From CAYPNF01 sp964411985 (GTDB taxonomy: Bacteria; Verrucomicrobiota; Verrucomicrobiia; Limisphaerales; J093), in assembly GCA_964411985.1 (NCBI GenBank), contig CAYPNF010000012.1:62001-126000 (forward strand): DNA of 64,000 nucleotides, written 5' to 3'. Positions 24,060-34,200 of the stretch are shown here, piece by piece (within the stretch, counting starts at the first letter, position 1; each line of letters starts with the position of its first letter). The notes below the pieces were generated by a model. It worked only from the letters and a program-made list of their open reading frames with translations, made no database searches and was not told the origin of the DNA. A program made the translations under genes and the position numbers.

Positions 24060-25091
24060 GTGGTCACTGAATCATCCAGCCTAAGCAAGCAGCTGAAGAT
24101 GGTGAGTTGCCCTGGGTGCGGAACCAGGCTGTTCCTTCCGGGCAACCTCGCGCCGCTCAGCGTCCAGAGTTGCAGCAAATGTAACACGGGGGTGATGATA
24201 CCGATGCAGCTTCGCCAGTTCGAACTGAGGTCCGTGATTGCCTCGGGAGGAATGGGAACCGTGTATCGGTCGTTCGACGTCCAGTTGGAGCGGGAGGTGG
24301 CGGTCAAGCTGATCAAGAAGGAGTTGATGAATGATGATTATGCCGTCTCCAACTTCCGCCGCGAGGCTCGTGCCGCAGCCAAGCTGAACCACACGAACAT
24401 CATTCACGTCTACACGTTTGACGATTTTGAGGGGCAGCTCTACTTGGCCATGGAGTTGGCTGACAACGGCAGTTTGGATGGTCGGATCGAACGAGGGCTG
24501 GTGCCGGAGTTAGATGTTCTGGACGTGGGCGTCAAGGTAGCCTCGGCCTTGGACGCGGCTGCTAAGAAGGGCCTGCTCCATCGGGACATCAAGCCTGGCA
24601 ACATCCTCTTCAATCAGGAGAACGAGCCGAAGTTGGTCGATTTTGGTCTGGCGTGCAACCCTGGAGACGATTCCGAAGGTGATGGAACTGTCTGGGGCAC
24701 ACCTTACTATATCGCTCCGGAGAAGATTCAGCGACAAGGCGAGGATTTTCGCTCGGACATGTATAGCCTCGCAGGGACTTTGTACCATGCCGTTACCGGT
24801 CACGTTCCTTTTGAGGCTCCCACCATCGAGGAAGTCGTATCAGCTCACGTTCATACCCAGCTGACGCCACCACATGAAGTAGTTCCCGCAGTGACCCTTC
24901 CGACCAGTGAAGCGCTCCTGCGGGCGATGGCCAAGGCGCCCGACCAGCGATATGGCAGCTACGACGAATTCATCATGGCACTCACCGCTGCCAGAAGCCA
25001 ATATCTGGTGGGCCATTATCGCACTCAGCAGCCTGGCATTCCCAACGTCAACAGCGTCAAGTCTGCCGCCAAGAATTGGTTCCGCTTTTGA
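24060..25091 (+). CDS. Soluble Ser/Thr protein kinase with N-terminal zinc ribbon
   Basis: The product is 343 residues from a GTG start; the ATG at 24099 would remove 13 residues and keep every domain. Cys17/Cys20 and Cys38/Cys41 form a CxxC-x17-CxxC zinc ribbon. The Hanks-type kinase domain (about 53-315) has all active-site motifs: glycine loop ASGGMGTVY, Lys83 in VAVKLIKK, Glu102, HRDIKPGN at 174-181, DFG at 194-196 and APE in YYIAPEKIQ. There is no transmembrane helix or sensor domain, so it is probably cytoplasmic, and input may come through the ribbon. Zinc ribbons ahead of the kinase domain are frequent in Planctomycetes and Verrucomicrobia kinases. Confidence 0.92.
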   Translation: MVTESSSLSKQLKMVSCPGCGTRLFLPGNLAPLSVQSCSKCNTGVMIPMQLRQFELRSVIASGGMGTVYRSFDVQLEREVAVKLIKKELMNDDYAVSNFRREARAAAKLNHTNIIHVYTFDDFEGQLYLAMELADNGSLDGRIERGLVPELDVLDVGVKVASALDAAAKKGLLHRDIKPGNILFNQENEPKLVDFGLACNPGDDSEGDGTVWGTPYYIAPEKIQRQGEDFRSDMYSLAGTLYHAVTGHVPFEAPTIEEVVSAHVHTQLTPPHEVVPAVTLPTSEALLRAMAKAPDQRYGSYDEFIMALTAARSQYLVGHYRTQQPGIPNVNSVKSAAKNWFRF

Positions 25092-25114
25092 TGCCGCGGA
25101 CTGACCGGGCGGCG

Positions 25115-25144
25115 AAAAAACAACCCCGCTGGGAAGGCGGGGTG
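25115..25144 (-). terminator. Intrinsic terminator for the minus-strand gene at 25283
   Basis: A 7-bp stem ACCCCGC/GCGGGGT (25124-25130 with 25138-25144). On the minus strand it is followed by TTGTTTTTTC (complement of 25114-25123), the order expected for termination of leftward transcription. On the plus strand there is no U-tract. Confidence 0.7.
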
Positions 25145-25282
25145 AAGATGTTGATCTGGGTCGAGTCGGAAGGAGGCGCATCGGGTGTTGCCGCCTTCAC
25201 CACTTTAGGTTCGGCGGTTGACCGCTAGCCTCCTCGAGTGCTTCAGCGTCGGTTCGATCCTAGGAGTTGCCTATCTGCCTAC

Positions 25283-25771
25283 TCACTTCACTCGTACAGT
25301 GACCGCTTCAAGACCGCCACCCTTGGCCTTCTTGGAAGTGACGGCGACGGCTGTTTCCTCAGCCAAATCACTAAACGTTGACGGCTTGCCTTCCTTGAAG
25401 AAACGCGTCTTGGAGGTGATCTTGAAGGTCTTGGTGGATTTCTTCGAAGCCACCTTGATGGTCATCGCAAACTTATCGAGTTCCGTGATCTTCCCTTGGA
25501 AAGCAGGGGGGGCAGCGGGCTTGGGCTTGGGGGCGTCCGCCTTGGGCGCCGGCTCAGGTTGCGCAGCCGGGAGCGTGGGCAGAGGTTCCATGACTGCATT
25601 TGTGGGAGCAGGCCCAAGGCTTGCCGGGAGCGTGCTGGGTGGGGGCTGCAAGAGAAAGTCCGGCACCGGCGGGGGATTCGTGGTGATCTGTGCCTGCACA
25701 GGCAGGAGCGCTGCAATGGCGAGAGCACAAAGGCTATGAACCAGGAATGAGGTCTGCATAATACGATTCAA
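25283..25771 (-). CDS. Secreted proline-rich protein with small beta domain
   Basis: This is a 162-residue hypothetical protein. Residues 1-28 are a signal peptide (an ATG at 25759 is an alternative start). Residues 28-92 are a Pro/Ala/Thr-rich linker containing PAPKADAPKPKPAAPPAF, and the last 70 residues form a beta-rich domain beginning FQGKITELDKFAMTIKV. That pattern (GxIxxVDxxxxTIxV, then SKTRFFKEGK) resembles the DUF5666-like oligosaccharide-binding fold, which I propose without certainty. A terminator lies about 140 nt downstream. Confidence 0.6.
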   Translation of the reverse strand: MNRIMQTSFLVHSLCALAIAALLPVQAQITTNPPPVPDFLLQPPPSTLPASLGPAPTNAVMEPLPTLPAAQPEPAPKADAPKPKPAAPPAFQGKITELDKFAMTIKVASKKSTKTFKITSKTRFFKEGKPSTFSDLAEETAVAVTSKKAKGGGLEAVTVRVK

Positions 25772-25879
25772 TCTCGTTCGAACGACGTGAGTTAAGTGTA
25801 GCGAATGGCAGGGTGATAGGCAATCTCTTTCGGAAGTGATTGGATTCCAATTGATTACGTAATAACAGGCTGCAAGCTC

Positions 25880-26629
25880 TTATTTTTTCAAAGAGGCAGG
25901 AACCACAAATTCTGAGTCTGGGATGGGCTCAGTGGTGACTGATTGGACCGTGATGATCTGAACTAGATCTCCCATCTTCTGGGTCAGCTTGGTGGGGTGG
26001 AGCAGCTCACCGAACTTTTTGTAGTCTTCCAGCAGACTGATGATTTCCACCGACCCCGCTGGTGTTGCCTGTACCGAACGGAAGCCGATCAGAAAACCGG
26101 TCTTGGCGTCATAATACTCCGTGGTTTCCCGGCCAGACTTCCACACGAGCTTAACTTGGTAGCATTCCTTGCCCTCGAACGGAGCCTTGGCCGTCGTTTC
26201 CATGCTATTGAAGTTTTTGTCTTCATGCAGTTCGCGGTAAAACTCGGCCTCTTCCCGGGCCTGGTCTAGCATCTGACCCGTCAGGATGTTGCCGCCGGTC
26301 ATAGGATTGATGGACCATCCAGTGGTCCCGTCGAAGCCTGTGTTCACCTCCCCAAACTGGCCGATGACGACGCGCACGACCTGTTTGTTTGGTTTGGCCT
26401 TTCGGTACTCAAAATCCCCCGAGATGTTCTGACTAGGGATTTCGAAACGACCTTTTCCATGAAGAAAACTGGTCTTCAGCATCGCTTCCTTGCCGCCCAC
26501 CAGTTTGAGGTGCTTATCGATCAGCTCCCTGGCAGGGGGAAGCTTGGCATCCGCGCCATTCAAAACTGCGGTGAGGCAGAACACCGAAAGGACGAACGCG
26601 GAACCTCGCGAAAGGAAAGGCATCTTCAT
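25880..26629 (-). CDS. Periplasmic LolA/DUF4292-like protein
   Basis: The 249-residue protein has a signal peptide (GSAFVLSVFCLTAVLNGADA). The body reads as an 11-strand lipoprotein-sorting-like half barrel: ARELIDKHLKLVGGKEAM, then FEIPSQNISGDFEYRKAKPN, GFDGTTGWSINPMTG, CYQVKLVWKSGRETTEYYDAKTGFL-type strands, and a final EPIPDSEFVVPASLKK. The motif order (substrate loss on gene product, FDGxxGW, YYDxxTG) is that of outer-membrane lipoprotein-sorting relatives that bind acyl chains. No LolB or other Lol partner is adjacent, so the actual ligand is unknown. Confidence 0.65.
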   Translation of the reverse strand: MKMPFLSRGSAFVLSVFCLTAVLNGADAKLPPARELIDKHLKLVGGKEAMLKTSFLHGKGRFEIPSQNISGDFEYRKAKPNKQVVRVVIGQFGEVNTGFDGTTGWSINPMTGGNILTGQMLDQAREEAEFYRELHEDKNFNSMETTAKAPFEGKECYQVKLVWKSGRETTEYYDAKTGFLIGFRSVQATPAGSVEIISLLEDYKKFGELLHPTKLTQKMGDLVQIITVQSVTTEPIPDSEFVVPASLKK

Positions 26630-26696
26630 AGCTCGAGTTTAGTTGTACAATTCTGAAACCGGTTCGACTTTACGGGCAACCGTTTGGAAAAGCAAA

Positions 26697-26804
26697 GTGG
26701 ATCACGGACGGAAGCTCCTGTTCGTGGACCGAGACAACTTTCACGGCAACCTCAGACTTTGGGGGGAGCTGGATGGTCCCAAGGGGCACGGTAACGCCTG
26801 GTAA
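26697..26804 (+). pseudogene. Possible remnant of a coding sequence
   Basis: The 326-nt gap 26630-26955 has no complete gene. Within it one frame reads like real protein, GRKLLFVDRDNFHGNLRLWG followed by ELDGPKGHGNAW and TAA, with coding-like codon use but no start codon or ribosome site and no clear continuation upstream of about 26680. It could be the C-terminal stump of a deleted gene. I do not recognise the family. The rest of the gap holds only the promoter-like sequence at its right end. Confidence 0.25.
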
Positions 26805-26918
26805 TCAGACCATTAGCCACTGGATCGCGATCAACCTCACCCTTTGACCTCCCCCCTGAGCCAAAAGCGTCGTTGATGTTTTGAGGGGCCGTCGCTGGGA
26901 CCCTCGGGAAGTCAGGCC

Positions 26919-26947
26919 TTGGAAACTCTCTTATCTTGATCTATAAC
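26919..26947 (+). promoter_or_regulatory. Promoter suggesting a leaderless mRNA
   Basis: TTGGAA at 26919-26924, a 17-nt spacer and TATAAC at 26942-26947 (5/6 to consensus). The expected start point (26954-26956) coincides with the ATG at 26956, and no Shine-Dalgarno precedes that ATG. Confidence 0.4.
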
Positions 26948-26955
26948 TCACCCCT

Positions 26956-28179
26956 ATGAATCAGACGCACATCGCAATCGCGCTCTTGGCGACCGGCGCA
27001 TGCGGTCCCTGGAATTTCTCCGGAAACGCCTCCAGTTTTGGTGAGGATGCAGCCTTTCTCAAGAGCCACACCGAAGTGGTGGTGTTGAGCGACAAACAGG
27101 GGATGGCTAAGGTGGCGGTCTCCCCGGCCTGGCAGGGACGGGTGATGACCAGCACCGCAGAGGGGGACGGCGGACTCAGCTTTGGCTGGATCAATCGCGA
27201 GTTGATCCAATCGGGCAAATTGCTTCAGCACATCAATCCTTTTGGAGGCGAAGACCGGTTTTGGCTCGGCCCCGAAGGGGGACAATTCTCCATTTTCTTC
27301 GCCCAGGGAGCCAAGTTCGAGTTGGCTGACTGGCAAACGCCGGCTGCGCTAGACACGTTGCCTTTTCAAGTCGCTCGCAAGACGGAAACCAGCGCCACCT
27401 TCACCTCTCAGTTTGCCCTCACGAACTATTCGGGGATCCGTTTCGATTTGGCGGTCCAGCGCGAGGTTCGGCTATTAGAGCCGGCGGCAGCATGGAAATA
27501 TATCGGTGTTTCCCCGGCGAGCGAGGTACGTCTGGTGGCTTACGAATCCGACAACAAGATTACGAACGCCGGCAAGAATGCCTGGAAGAAGGAGACAGGA
27601 CTGTTGTCCGTTTGGATTCTGGGCATGTTCAAACCGTCCCCGTCCACCACCATCGTGGTCCCCATCAAACCTGGCCCGGAATCGGACCTGGGGGTGAAAG
27701 TGACTTCGGACTATTTTGGCACCGTGCCGGCGGAGCGGTTAGTGGTGAAGGAGAGCGTTATATTCTTTAGCGGTGATGGCAAATACCGTAGCAAGATCGG
27801 AATCAACCCCAAGCGCACCAAAGCCGTGCTGGGGAGCTATGACGCCGAAAACAAGGTCCTTACCATCGCGCAGTTCACGAAGCCTGCGGATGCAACCGAT
27901 TACGTGAATTCTCTCTGGAAGTTGCAGGACAATCCCTATGGCGGGGACGCGGCCAATAGCTACAACGACGGGCCGCCGTCGCCGGGCGCCAAGCCGATGG
28001 GGCCCTTCTACGAGCTGGAATCTTCTTCGCCGGCAGCTGCGCTTGCTCCAGGCAAGAGCCTTTCGCATGTCCATCGCACTCTCCACCTCAGCGGATCTGA
28101 AACCACCCTGAACGCGGTAGCTACCAAGGTGCTGGGCGTGAGCCTCGACGAGATCAAGGCTGGACTCTCGAAACGTTGA
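26956..28179 (+). CDS. DUF6786-like secreted protein
   Basis: The 407-residue protein has a short hydrophobic leader (HIAIALLATGACGPWNFSG; the Cys may be lipidated). Distinct segments are FLKSHTEVVVLSDKQGMAKV, AWQGRVMTSTAEGDGGLSFGW, HINPFGGEDRFWLGPEGGQF and GPFYELESSSPAAALAPG. I associate this pattern with the uncharacterised DUF6786 family, whose mutarotase-like layout (GGEDRFWLGPEGG, then ELESSSP) suggests sugar binding; this is recall plus inference. It is transcribed alone and converges on the giant gene with a 42-nt gap. Confidence 0.6.
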   Translation: MNQTHIAIALLATGACGPWNFSGNASSFGEDAAFLKSHTEVVVLSDKQGMAKVAVSPAWQGRVMTSTAEGDGGLSFGWINRELIQSGKLLQHINPFGGEDRFWLGPEGGQFSIFFAQGAKFELADWQTPAALDTLPFQVARKTETSATFTSQFALTNYSGIRFDLAVQREVRLLEPAAAWKYIGVSPASEVRLVAYESDNKITNAGKNAWKKETGLLSVWILGMFKPSPSTTIVVPIKPGPESDLGVKVTSDYFGTVPAERLVVKESVIFFSGDGKYRSKIGINPKRTKAVLGSYDAENKVLTIAQFTKPADATDYVNSLWKLQDNPYGGDAANSYNDGPPSPGAKPMGPFYELESSSPAAALAPGKSLSHVHRTLHLSGSETTLNAVATKVLGVSLDEIKAGLSKR

Positions 28180-28221
28180 ATCATGCCGGAGTCAGATGCT
28201 TTCGGCCGTTGGGGGGATTGA

Positions 28222-31200
28222 CTACCACAAGTCAAAACCCCAGGAACCAGCGCTGAATTTGGCGCCGTTGAAGCCGAAGGAGACGCTGAAAGTGCCGTCA
28301 GAGTTGACCGAACCATCCAAGTTAATCGGGGAGGGAGAACTGGAGGATTCAATGTCACCGGGTGGGGTCGTGTGTTGACCGGCAGGCACGGTGGGAAACC
28401 ACTCCCATACGGCGAAGCGTCCCTTAAGTGATCCGCCGATGCTGCCTGAAGGAGAACAGCTCAGCGATAGGCCCCCGCGAGATCTTGCCCAGACATCGTA
28501 TTGGCTATCCCCTTTCGGGAGGAAGTCGAAGAACTTATGCCAGCCAGTGTCCACGGTCTTCGATCCGCTCAGGTTCAAGCCCGATGAATTGAGGCTGAGG
28601 CTGATCGGGACATCGCCGGTCGCGCCTCCCAGCGGGAGCTGGGTCTTGGCCGTGATGACCCCTCCCGCGAAGGTGAGCGACGCGCTTGCCGTGGTATGGC
28701 CGTCGATCGAGAGTGAGCCCGTTCCCGCAAGGCTATAGGTCCCGTCCGTGTTCACCCCACCGTTGAAGATCAGGTCGGAACTGAAGGTGCTTCCAGCCGC
28801 AGCCAGGGTGAAGCTGCCGTAGGCTTGGAGCCCGCTGGCGTTGTTGAGAGTGATGGATCCATTGGCGGCGGAAGCCACAAAACCGCCTAGCGTGAAACTT
28901 CCCGGGAAGCTGAGGTTCACGCCGTTAGCGAAGCTGCTGAGGCTGCCGCTGAGGGGAATGCTCGGGAAACCATTGCCAAGCGCCAAGGTGCCGCCGACGT
29001 TGAAAGAACCACTGAGTTGGATGCCACTGACCATGAAGAAGTTCACATTTTGCAGGCCATAGCCGAGGATGCTGGCGTTGACGTTGTTCACGCCGAAGAA
29101 CAGGGTTCCGGCAGAGTCGAGATAACCGCCAAAGCGAGGTGCAATGCTCACAATGGGACTGTTGAGGGTGCCCGCCAACTGCAGCCGAGCCCCGGTCGCG
29201 GGAGTGCGAAGGAACGCTGCGTAGCCACCGTCATAGCTGAAACCGGAGAGGTTCAGGGTGGTAGGAGCGCTGAGTTGGAGGCAGGCGGTGCCGTTGGTGG
29301 AGATCGCCCCATAAAGGGCGGGACTGCCCCAGAGGAAGAACTTGACCTGGGCTTCGGATCTGATGATGGACCCGCCGCCGGCCTGATAGTGGTCGAGGAC
29401 TTCGGCAGGGGAGAGACCCCGCGGATAGACGGCTGCTTCCTGAATCCATCCGTTGAAATTCCGGCCAGTCGCCTGGAGGTTTTCGCCGATGGCTACAGCA
29501 TAGTCGTTCCGGTCGATGGGGCCTGCGTACGGGGCGTAGGCCTCCAGGATTCCATCCACGTAGAGGTATTTCACGACTCCATCGAAGACGGCGACTACAT
29601 GATGCCACTGTCCATCGTCGACGGCGCGCGTGCTGGGAAGGCTGTGGGCGCTGCCTCCACTTGAGGTATCAAAGGAAACCTGGGAAGAATTACCATACCG
29701 GCTTAGGCGCCAGGAGGAATCGCCCTTGGTCACGATGGCCTGCCAATCCCTGGTCCAGGCAGCGACCTTGATCCAGGCCTCCACCGTGAGGCTGGTGGCG
29801 TAGTCGAAGGCGGATTCCGTGCCAATGACCACATAACTGTCCACCCCGTTAAACCGGGCGGAGGTATCGGCGGTGCCACTGAGGGCGCCGGGTTGGCCTA
29901 GCTGAACTCCTCCCATATAGGTACCGGGGTACTTGCTGACGACGAGGCTGGATTTCTTGGCGTCATTGGCTGTAGTGCCGCTGGCTTCACCAAGGCGCCA
30001 GTAGGCCGTGGGATCGTCACCTCGATCTTTCAGTGCGAAACCAGACCCGGCGATGACCGTGGGATAGCTTAGCCCAAGGTCCTTGCGGATGACATTGGTA
30101 TACCCTGGCACAGGGTAGCCAAAGAAAGTGGCGCCGGACGACAGAACGTTGGTGAGGGCCAGATTTCCTTCCGGGCTGACGGAGCCGCTGAACCCGAGTC
30201 CGCCCAGGTCGGTGATACTGACCATGCCGGTGGCAGCCAGGGTGGGTGAAGTGGTAGCGCCTTTGAGATTCAACCAGAGGTTATTGAGGTTGAAAGCGGC
30301 CAGGTGTCCGAGGGAGAGGGCGGCCGAGAGGTCGAGATTCCCGGCGGTATCCACGGAGCCCAAGAGCCTGGTGGAGGAGACTCCGGGGACGGAGAGATCC
30401 GCATCGTAGAGAAGAGAGGCCGAGCCACTCGAACCCCGGCTGAAGAGCAGGTTCCCGTTGTTGAGCTGGAAGCCACCCAGATTGAGCCCCGCTGGTCCCG
30501 CCTTTAGCTGGCAGGAGCCGTTGTCGCTCAAAGTTCCCTGCAACTGGAAGCTGCCGAAGCTGGCCAAGTTCAACTGCAGCGTGCTGTTCAGAGTTACGCC
30601 ACCTCCTGCCTGGTAATGCTCGAGGATCTCCGCCGGGTTCAGCGCCCGCGAATAGACGGCCACCTCATCCAGGGAACCGTTCCATTCCCGGGCTCCAGTC
30701 TGGGAGTTCTGGCCGATCATGACGTCATAGGCGTTGACTGCGATCTGACCGCTGGCTGGGGTCCATACGTCTAGTTTGCCATCGACGTAGAGGAACTTGG
30801 CGCGGCCATCGTAGACTCCCACCACATGATGCCACTGACCATCATTCACGGCCCGGGTGCCGTTGAGGTAGGGCGGGTTGACGCCATCGGTGTCGAAAGA
30901 AAGCCAGGGATTGGGGCCGTCACTTTGGAACCGCCAGGAACTATCGCCTTTGCTGATGATGGTGCACCAGAGCCGGTCAAAGGCATTGACCCGAATCCAG
31001 GCTTCCACGGTGATCTGGGGTTGGAGCTTACCGAAGTCCGATTGGTTACCGATGAGGACGTCCTGCTTGCTGCCGTTGAAGGTGGCGCTGAGATTGGAGT
31101 CCCCAGAGAGGGCGCCCTTGCCGAGAAGGTTGGGAGAGTTCTCATAGGTACCGTTGAGGCTAGCTCCGGTTTCATTCACAGCGGTAGTCCCGGAGCCCTC

Positions 31201-34200
31201 GCCGAGTCGCCAATAGGCCAGGGGGCTGTCGGAGAGTACCAGCGTGCGATAGGTGGCGGTTCCCCGCCGGAGAACATTGCTCATGCTGGCGACGGGGAAA
31301 CTGTGGAAAGTTCCCGTGTAGGTGTTGGTCAGGGAGAGGTTTCCCGTGGTATCGATGGATCCCACGAACGTCTGTGACGATGGACTCAATCCAACAACAC
31401 TGAGGCCGCCCTGGAGTGATAGGGTGGAAGGTCCGGCAGCGGGGCTGCTTAGCGTGATCGTGCTGCTTGCGAGCGGGAAGGCCCCCAACGAGAGCGAGCC
31501 GGTGGCCGTGCCCGAGAGGGCGGTTCCGTCAGCACTGGCCGTAGCGGTTCCACTGAAGGGGAGAGAAGCGAACGAAGGAAGGTTCAAGAAGCCGCTCAGG
31601 GCGATACTTCCGCCTTGTCCGCTTAGCTTATTGAGAGAGAGGGAAAGGTTGCCAAACGGGTAACCAGCTAGTTTTCCACTCTGGCCGCTGACGCTGAGCC
31701 GGAGGCTGCCATTATTGGTGATGGAACCAGACAGGCTGACCGCTGGGAGTTTGGAGTTGTTTAGAGCTCCGGTGACCCCAAGGCTTACCTGGTAGGGAGG
31801 CGCGGAACTGCCCGAGGTGCGGGATAGGCTCAAGGTGGTCGAAGGGAAAGAGAATCCCGCTAGATTGAGCGGGGTGGAGGCGGTTGCGGCCACGTTGAAC
31901 GAACCGTCAGAATTTACGGTGAACTGTTGCAGCGTCAGTAATTGAGCCGAACTTGAGGCATCGGCCACACCACCCACCGAAAGTTGGAGCCCGTTGCCAA
32001 ACGTGAGTCCGGCGTTATCGAGCGTCACATTGAAGCTGCTGCCGCCCGTACCCGAAATGGCGAAGATGCCGAGGTTGATCGGGCTGGCGGAAAGTGACGC
32101 GTTCAGCCCGATGACACCCGTGGAACTGATGGTGAAGCTCACGTCACCGGCGCCGACGGGGAGGCCGGCGAGGCATCCGCCACCCAGGGCACCCCGAACC
32201 GATAAGGTGGAGGAGAAGTTGGCACCCGTGCGGACGCGGTTGAGGGTTGCCGTGGCATTGGCCCCAACCTGGGTGAAAGAGGATCCCGTCACCGTTGAGG
32301 CCGAGGAAAGGGTACCACTCCAGGAGAACGTGCCGTCGCTGCTCATGTTTCCGGAAAGAGTGACCGCTTGACCCAGGTTCGGGAGAGAGAGCCCGGCCGT
32401 GACGTTGGTCAAGGACCAGGCGTTTCCGGAACGGCGCAGGTCGAACTTGAGGTTGGAGGCGGGATACCCACCGACACTCTGAAGGGCAAGCGGGCCGCAA
32501 GAGACCGAGAAATCGCCATTGGGCGGGATGGTGAACTCGGGCAGCGAAACACTCATGAGGTCAAGGACCCGGAAAGTAGCACCGCTCAGGGTGAGACCGT
32601 CGGGACTGAGGGTCGCCGAGATATTCGCACCCGGAGAGGCGCCTTCGACGACGAACTGATCGGCGCCAAAGGGGGCGATCGAGAGGGTGCCGGTGCCGGA
32701 CATGCTGGCGGTACCGTTGCGGTTGATGGAGACCGTTCCGGTGGCGGAGTAACTTCCTCCAGCCTGGTTCAGGGCACCGCCACCCAATTGGCCGGAAAGT
32801 GTGAGGCCATCCTGGTTGAGCCGGAAGGTGGCCGTCGCTGCCACATTGGCGATGGGCAGGCTGAGGCCAGTGAGAGTCAGAGAGGAGCCGAGGGAGCCGC
32901 TCAAATCAAAGGTGCCATCACTGCGTACGGTCAGGGTACCGGCACCAGCACTGGGGAGCGTGAGGGTCTGGGCGTAGCTGCGGCCGGGGAACATGACCAG
33001 CGTGGCCCCAGGGCGAATCGAGAGCGTGAACTCGCCGGAGGTGGTTCCTTGCCCGGAAACGCTCATGGGGCCGAGCACGTCCGAGGTGGCCAGGGTGACG
33101 AGCGGGAAGCCCGCGGCAGACAGGGAGAGCCCATTATTGACCTCGACGGATGCGTTCCAAGGCCCGGAGGTGGAGAAAGTGAAAGGATCGGTTTTGCTGG
33201 CACCGTGGACTAGCACAGTGTCACCGAACAGCGTCGGGAGGGTGATCTGAGCTGGGCTAATTGCGAAGGAAGCGGAGGCAGTATTGGGGCCCGTGCGGGC
33301 AACATCCAAACGCCCGGTCAAAGAACCTCCGGCGAGCGGAGTCATGGCAAACCCGGCTCCCCCGATTGAAATGGGATCCAGACGAGCCGCAGCGGAGAAT
33401 TGAGGGATTGGATCTGTGGCAAAGCTGACGTTCACATTCCGCAGGGTGACCCCTTGGAAAGGAAAATCGGAGGCGGCAAATAGTCCGGCTAGTTTAGGTA
33501 AGGCTTGGTCTCCAGGGATCACCGTGAGCTGCGCATCTTCGATACCGACGAGTTTGGCTCCGTTGAAGCGCAGATCCATCGCTCCCTGGAAGGCAATGCC
33601 ACCTTCGCGCTGCACTTGGGCAAGTGGGCCTTTGTCCCCAGGGAGATAGCCTGGGTTGTACCTGGGCGAGAAGGCGTAGAGGTGGGCAGCCCCGTTGAAT
33701 GCCAGCAGGTCGTCAATCGGGTCGGGCATGGTCAGTGCCAAGTTGGCCTGGAGTTGTACCTTCGGCAGGTTGGTGACCAGGGCACCGGCGAAATCGCGCC
33801 AGGCGGTGTCGCGGAGCTGAGTCCACGTGGCCTCATTCGTGCCTGCGGGGACGTTGTTTGTGAGCCACTGCAGGTAGGCAAGAGTGTTGCTACCCCAGGT
33901 GGAAATGGGCTGAACTGGGCTCTGGCGCATCTCGAAAAGGAGATCAGCCTGGGTAATAAAGTTGGTGAGCCAGTCCGTGGTTGGGCCTTTCACGGAGACC
34001 TGGAGTACTCCGTTGGGACGTTCCGCTGATGCAGGTAGAGCCACCACCGACCCGGTGGCGACGGGAACTCCGAGCAGAGAGGCGCTGAACCAACCCTTAA
34101 GGAAGGCCTGCTCGATGGGGTAGAGTTGCGTGACACCGACGTCCTGAATCGTGGTGGCGTCAAACGTGCTGATCGCCTCGAGCATTTCGCGATGTCCCAG

